Of a stretch of 64,000 nucleotides of DNA, positions 48,701 through 61,250 are shown piece after piece. A program made the position numbers and the translations under genes. Numbering within the stretch: position 1 is the stretch's first letter; every line of letters begins with the position of its first letter. The stretch is from Ifrita kowaldi (Eukaryota; Chordata; Aves; Passeriformes; Cinclosomatidae): assembly GCA_013398055.1 (NCBI GenBank), contig VZRS01014451.1, positions 93,007 through 157,006 of the forward strand, read 5' to 3'. The notes under the pieces were generated by a model that was not told the DNA's origin, did not search any database, and saw nothing but the letters and a program-made list of their open reading frames with translations.

Positions 48701-51700
48701 CTTGATGGGTGTATGTGAGGGGGAAACGGGAGAGGGGACAGTGCAAGGCTGCAATGCCAACTGTTTTGTGCTTCCAGCTGGTCATGCTGCTTTGCTGGTG
48801 TACAGATAGCTTGTGTTTGTATTTCGAAAGGGTTTTAAATGTGGGCAGAACCGAGAGAGAGTTGTGTAGCATAATACATATAGCAAAATCTTCAAGTGGT
48901 GTTTGTGGTAGGGTTTTGATCATGTGTGTATAATTATTTGCAAGAAGCTATTTTTATTTTTCAGCATAGATACTCCATAACAATCACTAGCATTTAAAAA
49001 ATTAAATCTCACTTTTTGCTCGCCATGAAAATCTGAGGCAATTCTTATGGAGTGCTGCTGGACAGCCCATTTTTCAAACTGTTGTTTGAGTGTAATTTCT
49101 TCTTCAATTATGTTCAAGTTTCATGAAATTAGCTGAGTTAAGCAAAGTTTACAATGGTCTTTGTTAATAGATTTGCTTGCTCTCTTTGGCTTAATACAAC
49201 TGATTAAACAGTTATTAAGCTGCTAAAAACCAAAACTATAGAAAACAAAATTATCCTGGAGTGCAGCATTGCTTGAGGAGATCTTGGACAAGACACGTAT
49301 ATGAAGTTAAGGATACCTTGGGGATTGTAGTGCTTTGCAGGATGTGGGTGTTGTGTGTTAGTGTCTTGAAAGGAAGCAAATAACTGTAAATGAAGAGAAT
49401 TTGATTTTGTTGTGTGCAAAGGGAGGAGATAGCTAAGTGCTGTGGTGCAGATATCAGTTGGTCTACTACATACATGTATTTACTCTGTGATGCTTCACAA
49501 TCACAGTAGAATTTAAATAAAATTTTCTTACAGTGGGTTAAACACGAATGTGGCATAAAGGCTCTTTTTCTGTTGAGTTATTTACATTGTGCACATGGGC
49601 GAGGAAGCTGTTTAGTCCTTTCTGAGTGTCCTTGATGGAAAAAAGCCTTATAAAAGACCTTTGAAATAATACTTTGGTTATTCTTGGCCTATTTTACAAC
49701 TTTCTTATCCTTTAAAAGTACTGGAATAGAAGCAAACTGGTATATAGCAATGTATTTTCAGGGGTTTCTTTCCTAATACTAGGCAAAAAACGAACAAAAA
49801 CAGGCAAGACATCTAAGTTATTCTCTTTGATTTTTGTGTGTTTTCTTGCAATCACTTTATCTTACTTGAATTTTTTTTTCCTGCCCGCAAACTGTGTGAA
49901 AAATACATATGCAGCAAGGGAAATTGATTAATGCTCCTCAGGGGAGTGCTTCTGGCTATGAATAAACCGTTGTCATATGTAGAATGTAAACAAACTGAAA
50001 ATTTAGGGTTTCCACCTGCCTAAGAGTTTTTTGATGGTAACGTTGGAAGAAAACCCGTATAATAGCAGTGAGAGCTTTCCCCAAAGAGGCAGGAATTTAA
50101 AGCCAATATAGCATTGTCTCCTATCAGTGCTGCACTAGCCTCCTGTGTCCTATTTTCTTACTCTTCCAGCCCCCACCTTAAGGCTGATAGGAGGCAGCAT
50201 GGTCTGGGAGAATTTACTCAGGAAGTGGGGCTGCTTTCCCCTCTGAACAGCAGAGTTCAACTCTTCCTGCCTGACACAGCACTTTCTTTTGTACAAGAAG
50301 TGTGTCCCCATGTCTCCATGAAGCTTTGGTTGTGGTTAGTAGGCTGGGCATAGACCAGGGATCCAGAATGTTGTTTAGTCAGACTATAGGGAATTTTTTC
50401 CTGTTTTTTTTTTCTTTTGATGGTTTCCTTTTTCAAGGTAGGAGGAGACCACTCTGCTGAAGAGAGGGAGAGGTCTTTGCTCCTCACAGCAATGGGGAGT
50501 TGTGGCCACCACAAATCTATGCTAATGTGTTCCTCTGCCCTCAGTGCTGGCTCTGCCAGCTTTTGGGACCTGGTGAGACCCTCCTGTCAGAGCAGCACGC
50601 ATGCTGTGTTTTGGTTTTTGTACTCTTCTTGGCTGTGGAGACTGAAGGATTTATTAGTATTTAATTTGTTTGTAGTCTGGCAGAGGGAGCTTGTATATTG
50701 AAGTATAGTGGCTTGGGATTGCCTCCAAACCCAAGTGCAGGAACTATCTGAAATATTTATTGTGGCTCTGCTCAGGATAATCTGAGGTAAGACCATGTTT
50801 TAAACCAGTTGAAGATCCATGGAGAGCATTTCCAGCTTTGTTTGTTAAATCAGTTCTGTTCCTTTACAATTCTAGTGTTTTTCTCTTCCTCGAGGGCAAC
50901 AAATATAGCGAAGATTCATTGACCAAATGATTGAAATTTATGGATATACCTTGGAGCCACTGAGGCTTGGGAAGCTTAGGCAGTTGTGAAATAATGGCTT
51001 CTTCTGTACTACTGCCTACCTGACTGGGTACCCCAGGCTGCACAAGATTCACCTTGGAGTGGATATTGTCTGTCTGGGCTGTTGGTGGAAGCAGTACAGC
51101 ATTTGCAGGTGCCAGGTGAAGACCCAGAACATACTGCTGGGGTGCCCACTATGCAAACCTGTATAGGCATAATCAAGCTGTTTACTAAAAACAGCTCTTA
51201 AAGTAACTCTTAAGATCAAGTCTCATGTAAAGAAACATCATCTGCGACTGTCACATACTTATATTCCTAAGGAACAAAGCAATCACTGTATACCTTACCA
51301 GCTGCTGGTTGTTTCTCCAATTTAAGTTAAATCATGAAGGACAAAAAAGCTTTTTTGCTTTTTGGGTTTTATTCCGTACTTCTTTTGCTTTTCTTTTTTT
51401 TCCTTTTCATCTTGAGTAAAGAAAACAGCATTTGTAAACACTTTTTCTTTCTTGTCTGTGGCTTTTAATGAAACAAATTGCATGGTACTGTCACCTCCAC
51501 AGTCCCTGCAGTCCTTCATCCTGTGCATACAAAGGACAATATTCAAACCTGTACTGTGCTGTAAATTGCTGCAGAGGCAGTCAGCAGGCACTGACCCAGC
51601 CGGTTCCTGGTGGTGAGAGAGATGAATGGAAAACTGAGAATCCTTTTGTGGTTGTGTTGTTTGCTTCTTGAAATTGGAGGGACTGTTTGAATACTTCATG

Positions 51701-54645
51701 CTTCCTGATTTCTACCCTCTCTGCCCTCCCCCCAGGATTTAAAATATTTAACTTGCTAAAAGACTTTGGTTTGAAATCCCCTAAGTGGGAAAGCACTGAT
51801 TGTTGGCAAGTTCAAGTGTAAAATTGGTTGTAAGTACTCGTGGGGGAACAGTGCAATGGAGCTGAACAGTACACTGAAAATGAGAGTACTCTAAATCAAA
51901 ACACGTTTGTTAATTAATGTTCACTGCTGGTTTCTGAGAGCACAGCTAGTAAACACACAATCCAAAGTCCATTTAAGTCAATCAGCAGAATCTTACTGGA
52001 ATTAATTTGGGCTGGATTTTTAATTAATTCCTTCTTTCAAGATATTTAACCTTAAATTTCTGTTACAAGGTGTGGATCTCTTTTCCTTGGATGTTCATGA
52101 ACATGATTATATAGTGGTTTTGTATGACTGAGGTGAACCAGATAAGTATCTTAGCCATTAATTAGTATGGAAATCTGTAATTAAACGATTTTGATTCTCA
52201 GGAAGGAACAGATAAATGTGGATTCTTTGCATTTATATGTATTTTAAATAACTGAAGCATTAAAAAAAAGGAATTAAGAGCAGTGTTTAGGGAAAGCCTA
52301 AAGCAAGTTAATATTGCTGCTTAAGGCTTGCTTTTGCCTCGTCAGAATTGCTAGATGCTCAGATTAATTTCATTTATTGTCTAAGATTAGTCTGACCCCT
52401 CTTTAGAGATGAGGGTTAATCCACTGAAAAATTGCTCTGTTCTGCATTGTATGCTGTTAAATCTTGCAGAATGGGTTTGGTTGTTGATTATATTCCATCA
52501 TTCTTGTTACACTAATTTAAGAAAAGCAGTATTTGAGGTATGTAGTGGTCTGTAGGTCTGATGCTGTGCCCCAACATCAGACCATAGAGTATCGAGGCAT
52601 TTTTCTATTTACCCAGAGCTGTGCTGGTACTGCTGTCTTGCAGTACTGGGAGCTTGTGCCAGAGCTGTTTGGCATCTTTCTTTCCAGCTCTCCACACAGT
52701 GCACTCTCTCTGGCTCTTCTCCCTCTTGTTTTGGAAGAACATGCTGGATATTTCTCCCCTTACTATTTCTGTTTGCTTTGTGAGGGCCGGGAAAGAAGTG
52801 CTGCTCCTTCATCCCGCCTGTGAGCAGGCCCACTCCTTGGTCTCTAGGATTCTCCAGGGCTGCTCTGTGTTTGGAGCCAGCTGGGTTGTAGCTCCTGTTT
52901 GCTCAGGGAGGCAGTTCTCAGCCTCATGAGGGCTTGGACATGGGGCATTTTGCCATGTGTGGTGTTTTTCTTTAAAACTCACCTAAATAATTGAGCAGGG
53001 ATGCATTTTCCTTTATCTCCCATGAACAAACAGCTTTTCCTGCATTAGAAGATCATCAGTGTGATGGTGAAGTCAGCTCTTGAAGGGAGAATATGGCAGA
53101 TTATTGCCCTAACCATGGTGGTCATGCCATGACTTTCCATGTGTGTAAGTTTTAATGCTCTCCTTTATGGTTACATGGGCTGCATAGAACGTTTTCTCTG
53201 AGACTTCTATTTAACCAGCACACAGGAGTGGCTCTTTAGCTAATGAGATGAGCTCTTCTTTGTTTTTGTCATTGTTGTGTGTGTACCCCAGGCTACATTT
53301 CCTATGTGGTGTTGAAGTGATGCTTTCAGGATAGGATTATTAACTAACTCATGAGCTTTCCCTTGGTTCTCATTAGTATAATAGCTTAGCGTTGCTCAGG
53401 CAATAATTACTTGTGCCTGCAAACTGAGGGCATATCTTTAATTTTATAGACACAGTAACTGAGACATGGAGAAAAGAGCGTTACTTAGAACCTGATTTAA
53501 AAGGCTTTTGTTTTGAAGAGTCCTTAGTATTATGTATCTGTAAGAATGGATCAAAGATGGGATCACCATATTTTTCTGACACATCAAGACAAGGAAGAAG
53601 GGCTGGGCTTTTCCTCCCTCTAAAGTCATTCTTGTAAATTGCAGATCTGTCTGATTTGAAATTCAGCTGGTGAAAGACAACACTTAATTTGCCCAAGGTG
53701 GAGAGTGTTAAATAACCTTAGGAATAATCAGGCTCATCAACAATTAAGTCTCTGTTTTATCAGGAAGATGCCTGCTCTTTCCCTGCTGTTTGTCTGCTCC
53801 AAGCTAGTGATGTTCTGCACGCACACTTGTGGCAGTGGCAGATGGTTGCTACCTCCTCCATACCAGCTACAATCCTTGCAGCACTGAAGTCTAACAGGTG
53901 GCATCAGGATGCTGCCCCCTTTTCCTCCCCTGAACGTTGTTTGCTGGAGCTGCCAGGGCTTTTTGGACACATGGCACCAAGGAAGGCTGGCTAACCCATG
54001 CTGTGGGAGTGGGTGCCCAGGGCAGCTCTTGGGCAGCCCTGGGAGTCCCTGTGTGTGATGCAGGATGTCACCATGGCCTGGTGTTCCTGGGAGCTGCATT
54101 GCAGGAGAAATCCAATTACCATCTTATTCCATGGGATCTGGTACTAACTTCTCAGTTCAGTCAACCAATCAGCATTTTTGCCTTGTTTTCCTGGGACCCA
54201 AAGTCGAATGGTAATAATTACATTTGGCTGTGGGCTTTTTCCTTATGAAGTTGTTTTACTTTTTCTTTTAAAAGGGCTTAGGGACTCAGTGGAGGGCTGT
54301 GTCTCAGTCCAGCTTTGTGTCTGTGACAGTGGGAAAATGGATGTTTGCATATTAATATAAAGCAGTTAAATGGGGACCAGTTAGATGTATAGTTGCTTTA
54401 TTTTTTTTCTTTTTTTGATACCAGAAGAACCTAAACGTCTTTAGTGAAAGGAGAGTGATGGCCAGAATGATCTAGCTCATCTGGTCGTGAACGCTTTCTG
54501 ACTACAATATAATACACATCCAGTGCAGAAACATAAATCATAGGTCACAGTGAATCATGTTGTGAAGGCCAGTGGAAATGGTATGGCTGTATTAGCATGT
54601 GTCCTTGTGAGTAAATTGAGATGTGTATTGCAGTAATACAAAGAA

Positions 54646-54670
54646 TGTGGGGTTTTGGGGGGTTTTTGTA
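54646..54670 (+). repeat. Short GGGG/TTTT tract
   Basis: GTGGGGTTTTGGGGGGTTTTTG, telomere-like in composition but not TTAGGG repeats. Confidence 0.7.
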
Positions 54671-57409
54671 TGTATGTGTTATTTTTTCATGTAGACTGGG
54701 CAGGTAAAGGAAGACTGTTTACAGAGCAAAATAAATTGGGCATGTGTGTTTTATTTCATCAGTTTCCTTGCTTTATGGGCTTGAGTGTCAAGAATTCACA
54801 GCACCCGTGCCTGTTTAACAGTGTTGGATGTGTACTTAGCGTGCATTTATTCAGTACCAGTTTTTGTAATTCATTGACATTTATTCTTTCTATTCCTTTG
54901 TAAGCTCTCTGTTGGTTGCAGCATGGTGTAACTTCTCTTAGCAGGCAGGATTGAAACCCTTCTGTTGCATGAACACATCTCCTCTTGCTGATCACAAGAC
55001 ACATGAATATGGAACAAAATGAACCAAAACACATAAATAGGCTCCTGCAGCTACTGATGTTAACAGTAATTTACAATTGTTTTTATTCTAATTCCTCATT
55101 CCACCTGCCCAATCACCAGGGTTATGGTTCCCTCATGACCCCAGTTCAAGAAAGCACTTTAATATTAGTCTTAAGGATATTGTTATTCAAGACAAGCCCT
55201 TTAATATTTTCCTGGTGTTAAGCCCTGTAAGAGCTGGATTCAATCCCCTGTTTGAATTTCAGTATGTCCTTCTCTATTCTGAATATGGATGCTTTTTAAA
55301 CTGAAGTCTCATGGGTAACTGTGTAGGGAAAGAATACTTCTTTAGACCTCATTTGATATTTTGTTACATAAAGAGGGAAAAAAATAACCCTTACCAAGGA
55401 GGCTCTTTTTCCCATTTCCCAGTTTTACTTTTTATTACTTATCATGTTGTTGGTAAGGATGCCCAGAGGTCTCTGCAGTCCAGGTGGTGGTTACAGTGCT
55501 AAAACAAAGCACACACAGATGAGTGCTTTGTCCTTCACCCAGATAATCCCGTCTGAAATGCTGTGGCCTGGGAGGGGCAGGGAGGCAGCAGGGAGCCAGG
55601 CACCAGGAGCTGCTGCCCTGTGCCTGCCATGCACCCCAGCCAGTCCTCTCTTCCTTCTGCCAAGCTCCTCAGGGCTGCTGTCTCTTCAGGCAGAAGGCTG
55701 CTGTAGGCCAAAATGACCTTGTTTCGCACTGCCTTTACATCCACTCTGCTCTGTTGGTGTTCAAGTCAGACTGTTTTTCTGATTTAAATAAAAACCCTCT
55801 GTGAATTAAGGGGAAGACCCTTGGTTTCCAGTGTGGCTTGAGCTGGACTTGTTTTTAAAATGTCCTCTACTGGTATATGGAAAGGATGTTCAGCTGTACC
55901 AACTGGTTCTTGAATAACTGTGTGTTAATTAGGTGGGTCAACATTTTGCTGGCTGTTCTGGTGTTGTTTTTGAAATAGAGGTATTTGCAGTAATTTTTCT
56001 CTTCTGAAGTTACTTTTTATGCAGTAGAGATGCAGGCTGTTCTGGTTTTGGTTCTTTTTAGTAAGAAATAATATACCTCGAAAGTTTTTAGTGTGTTGTG
56101 CACTCAATCAAGTGAACTAAAAGCATGTAGCTGTGCCATTTATTACCTTCATTCATTGCTCTATTACCCTTGTTTCATTGCTGTTAGGGTTTATAGATGC
56201 TGTATGCAGGTAAGTGGTTGCTGTGCAGTTACATTTTGATTAATGTGCTTATCTGGCTGGAGTGATTCTGCTTCCTTGTTTTTGCACTGCTTCCCTTTTA
56301 TTTTAGACTCAAATACCCAAATCAAAAAAGATACACATTGTGGTGCAAAAGCCTGAGATTCCTGAGACTGCTGTGCCATGTGTCATGTTTTCAGTGTGGG
56401 AAAGCAATGAGGATGGGCAGTGTGTTTTGCTCTACTGCTGTCACCCACCCAGGCATGCTGTGTGGGCACAAGGAAATTGTCTTCACGAATTTTAGAGCAC
56501 TCTTATGTTTAATTTTGATTTTTCTTTTTTTTTTTCTTTTCTTTTTTGTTTTTCCTCAGAAGAAGGGGCAAAAAAAAAGGAAAGGAAGGGATAGAGAGGG
56601 TGTTGGAAGAGCAGGGGAATTGACAAACTGACCAAGGGTTTGTTTTATTAATGTGCTGAGAAGCTCGACTAGAGTAGCACATAGAACTTTTGGAGATCTT
56701 GGCATCTGACGGTAGACATTTGTCTTCTGAAATAATGAGGTGCTCACCTGGAAGGGAAAAACTACTTGCAATGTGGAGTCAGTGTGATAGAGAAGATTTG
56801 GAGAGAGATCTGAGTACTGAGATAAAAAGGCAAAATTCTGGAAAATAGGTGCCATTCTCCAAAGAAAAGAAGAGACTCCATTTAGAAAGGGGTATGCAGG
56901 AAGATATGTAGCGAGAAGGACGGTCTGGAGCTAACATAGGAGAAAGCTACAGGAGTGAGGGCTCTTGGTGGTTTGGTATATAGGAGAAGGAAAGCACTAC
57001 AAAATTAAGAAGCTTGATTCACAAATTTTAGCCTCATGTCCCCTAAAGGTCTACAGGTCTTAAAAAATGGAAATCCAGAGACAAATTGACTCGTAAGGAA
57101 GAGCATGAATGAATGCCCATCACGTTCTCGAAACAATTTTCTCTTCAGAGGGAAGAATGCAAGTTGCATTTGGTTTATAATCTTCAGAGAAGACAGTTGT
57201 CAGTGAAGACGTTAATAATGCCTCACTAGTGTAATAGGAAAAATATGTATTCATCATCTAGGGAATCAATGCCTAAAATCTACAATAAATGTGGGTTTTG
57301 CTCGCTTAAGAGACTACTAAGACTGTGACAAACTGGCAATTAATGTCATCAATGATTAATGTTTGATTGTGTTAGAAGTTATATTTAATGATTAATAGCA
57401 ACATCAATA

Positions 57410-57426
57410 TGTATATATATATATAA
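57410..57426. repeat. (TA)n microsatellite
   Basis: About seven consecutive TA units. Confidence 0.85.
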
Positions 57427-60400
57427 AAGAAGTGCATTGCTCTATTAGAATTTACTGGCTGAGGAGAAGATTGGTTGCTTCCTGTTAAATATCAACTTAT
57501 TGCTACTTTAGTCTGAGTTGTATTTGTAAGTAGGCAGCATTGTTTACTTGTAAAATCAACATGACTTTAATTTTGTGAAATGCGTTTAGGGCAGTTTCTC
57601 AAAGCCAGATAAATAGAGCTGAAAGGGAACCTGGAATTTTTGTATTGTCTCCTTCAATTATCTGTAAGTGAATACAGTTTGTACTAATGTTTTTCTTAGC
57701 CTTATCATAGCTTGATGAAAATGAGCATGCAGAAAGTTCAGGAAGAGGGAAAACTGCTTTTAAGTCACATTCCCAAGTGTTTTCCTGATCTGTAGTGGAG
57801 AAAGACAGGCAAACACTCTGATCTGTGTTTTGTTGGCCCCTGCAATTGCATGTTAGTTTCTTTCATGTAACTTAAACTCTGGATTTGCTACTTTATTGTG
57901 CAACACCAAATGAATGAAATTGTGTTTTGAGCTGATGTTCTAAAGTTGTCATTTCAATCAAAATTGGGTTGCTGTCCAAGGGACCCTGAGTTTTTATTTA
58001 AATGAAACTACCTAAGCAGCACAACTCTATGCAAGAGAAGGAGGTGCCTTGATGAATACAATATGACGTTTGGATGTTTGTAGCTTCTCAAAACACACTC
58101 TGGTTCCCAAATAAGTGTCTCCAGCTGTGTCTGCCTGGTTTAGCTTGGAAGGGCAGGATTTATATTACAGGCCCTCTGAAAACTAGACAGACAAATCACC
58201 TTTTTGTTGTTTAGGTTTAAGAGTTTGGGTGAGATTTAAACTTCTAGGACTTGAGTGTTATGATGGGTTTGAGGCTGCAGAGGAAGCTGCTGTAGGTACA
58301 GAGGCTGTTCTTGGCTGTAGTTACTCTTCTGAGCTGGGTAAGGCATCCTGGCACTTCCCGGCACTGCTCTCCTTTGCTGGAAGCTGGAAGTCCCACGGTA
58401 GCAGTGCTGGTGGAGGGGGACTGTTGACTTATTTTTCTCTAAATTTCTTGTCTATTTTTGCATCTGACACATTTCTTCAGGAACAGCTTCCCAGAGAAGG
58501 CTTTTAGGCTCAGCATGAGCTAGTGCATGGGAAGCACAACACACAGGCTTTATAATGGGCTCTTCTCTTCCAATAAGTTCAGGTGACCGTGGGTGAGTTA
58601 TTAAATATCTTCAGGCTTTTGTTTCCTCTCCTACTCTTTGCCCTTGTCTTTTGGTAGTTGGGATGGTATCTTTTACTGAGCACAATGGAAAGCTTGTCTT
58701 AGATGGGTCATCCAAGGACTATTGTAATGCAAATGAAAAAGAGGATGTTTTTTCCTCTTTAGTTGAAGAACTTTGACCATGAAAAGCACTAACATTTTGT
58801 TTCTACTGTTACTTTACTACTGATATTTTTCGTGTTGGGCTTTTCTCTTTATTTTGCATCAGAAAAACATCTATTTTATGCAAATGCCTGATGCTTCCAG
58901 TTTTTGATCAAACTGGGAGGACAGAGGAAAAAAAGTGATTCAAAGATTATTTTTACTGAAATAAAGGGAAACTGAATTTTTAATTTTTGGTCAAATGCAG
59001 TGTTTTAGATATGTCAAAATAATTGATTCTGATGTATGTGAAGCTAATTGTGTTGACATTTTCAAAAGTCTGTTGGTTTTCCCTTGCAAGGGAAAGTGAA
59101 GTTCTCAAATCAGGGCCAGAAGTTACATTTCCCCTTTTTGTGCCAGCTTGAACTAAGGACAGTGTGCAGGGTTTTCATTCCTGTTGGAGGGGCTGTGGAA
59201 CCAATTCCCAGCACCCCAATGGCAGGCCATGAGCAGCCACCATCCTTTAGCAGGTTCAGAGTGGGAATGGAAACTGGGATTTCCACGACTTCTCATGCAG
59301 GACAAGAGTAGTGCAAATAGGATCATGCAGATCCTCCACAGCTGGGGAGGGACTAAGCTTGAAGGGTGAAAGGAACAGTGGTTGGCAAATCTAACATGAA
59401 TTTGTTAGTGGGCAGATGTTTATTACAAGAGCTTGAAAATTTAATGTTGTGGAAATATTTATAGTTTATTCTGGAACTGCTGGAATAAACTGTTAAGGGA
59501 TTTTTTTGGTGTACTGTTTTGCTGAATCTGAACCAAATAAGTCCAACATTTTCAAAACATTTTTTATTTTGTTGTGGCCAAAGTGTTCGGGACAATTCAC
59601 CCTGTTATTTCAGTCACTCTGAAGTACAGGTTTTGACAAAATGAACTGTCTAAAACAAAAGCTGAAAAATATTAAGTTCTCATAAAATATCTCAAAAATA
59701 TCTAGTTCTCATTTTATAGAGAAATGCCAACTGTCTTTTCTACTGGCTATGCATTTTATAAACTAATTCAGTGGTTACATGAATTAAAAATAAGACTGTC
59801 TGTTAGTATAAAACTTGATGACAATGTAAAAAATCCTTTTCATTTCCATTGCATTTCCTTGTTTGTGGTACACGCAGCACAATAGTCATTGTACAGTAGC
59901 AGTAGTGAACTGATTATCATTCACAAAGTAGCTGAGACTGAGGAGTTAGAAATATGGACTGGGAATGACATTTATAGTGTTGGCTGTGAAATACTCATGG
60001 AAATCCACTTCTTCCATAAATATTAATTTGACATTGGCTTAGGATTTAATAAGTGGAATGACTCAAGATGATAAAGATGTATTATTACATCTAGATAGCC
60101 TTAGGAAGTATTTCTGTCTGCCATAAAAAAAAAAGGTATGAAACAGATATGAAAAGTAAAAGAGGGTTGAACGTAAAGTTAATTGGTATTTGGAGCATAT
60201 AAAGTAGGGTCACATTTTTCTTTTTCATGTACATAAATGGAGCCAAAGCCTATTTTGAATGACAAGGGAATGCATCTTGATTTCTTTCCACATTTGTCAC
60301 ATGTTTTCAAGGCACCTGTGCTCTGAGTTTAAAAATGCCCATGTGCAAAGTACAGGCTTTGTTCCACTGTAGTGCACGTAAAAATGCTTTAACTGAGGAA

Positions 60401-60460
60401 CCAAAATAACTTGGTGGTGACCTTTTGCTTCAAGACCTGACTGCTTTAAAGGCAAATTGT

Positions 60461-60732
60461 AGAATCATAGAATCCTTTAGCTTGGAAAAGACCTTTAAGA
60501 TCATGGAGTCCAACCGTTAACCCAACACTGCTAAGTCCACCATTAAACCATGTCCCTAAGTGCCACATCTATACATTTTAAATACCTCCAGGAATGGCAA
60601 CTCCAGCACTTCCTTGGGTAGCCTGTTCCAGTGCCTGACAACCCTTTTGGTGAAGATACATTTCCTAATATCCAATCTAAAACTCCTCTGACACAACTTG
60701 GCCTATCACTTCTTACTTTGGAGAGGAGAACA
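60461..60732 (-). mobile_element. CR1 LINE fragment, 3' end
   Basis: About 270 bases in reverse orientation. It begins with AGAATCATAGAATC (complement of the CR1 3' terminal repeat) and runs through words for 'GACCTTTAAGATCATGGAGTCCAAC', 'CCTCCAGGAATGGCAACTCCAGCACTTCC', 'GGGTAGCCTGTTCCAGTGC' and 'CTGACACAACTTG'. This is the most intact avian repeat in the window and the main evidence that the host is a bird. It is truncated at its 5' side, as usual, with an internal deletion near 60700. Any reading frame within it is a remnant. Confidence 0.93.
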
Positions 60733-61193
60733 TTCCTTGTTAAGTGGTCCTGCAGATTTCCTGAAGTGAGTTTGTTGCAAAAGGAACACTTCCAGAGAGA
60801 GGAATGTTTCCAAAACCATTCTTCATTCTTTGTTTCCTTTTGTTGATTTTTCTTGCCATGTTATTTCATGGCATCCTCCAGGTCATAGGTTTGTTGTCAT
60901 AGTGATGATACTCATCTTTCTAAAATAATAAAATTTAATTTTTTGACAGCAGGAAGAGAAAGTAGATCAAGTTGTTGATATGCTGTATCATAAGCATTCT
61001 TCTTGGCAGGAAACTTGTACTGATAAATCTTCTAACAAAAACCAGACTTCTATGTTCATAAGGAGATTTTAATTGAGTTTTTGATTAAAAAAGGTTAAGA
61101 CTGTTTCAAGCTGTTGTTTACTTTTCTGTTCTACAGCCATGACTACTTTTTTTGTACGGCACATGGTACTACATGTCCTTTAAAAAGAAAAGA

Positions 61194-61250
61194 AGCAAAA
61201 AAACCCCCAAAAAACCAAAAACCCAAGCCAACCCAAACCCCTAAAAATAC
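61194..61250. repeat. A/C-rich simple tract
   Basis: A runs broken by CCCCC, CC and CCC, the complement of the GT-rich tracts elsewhere in this intron. Confidence 0.8.
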
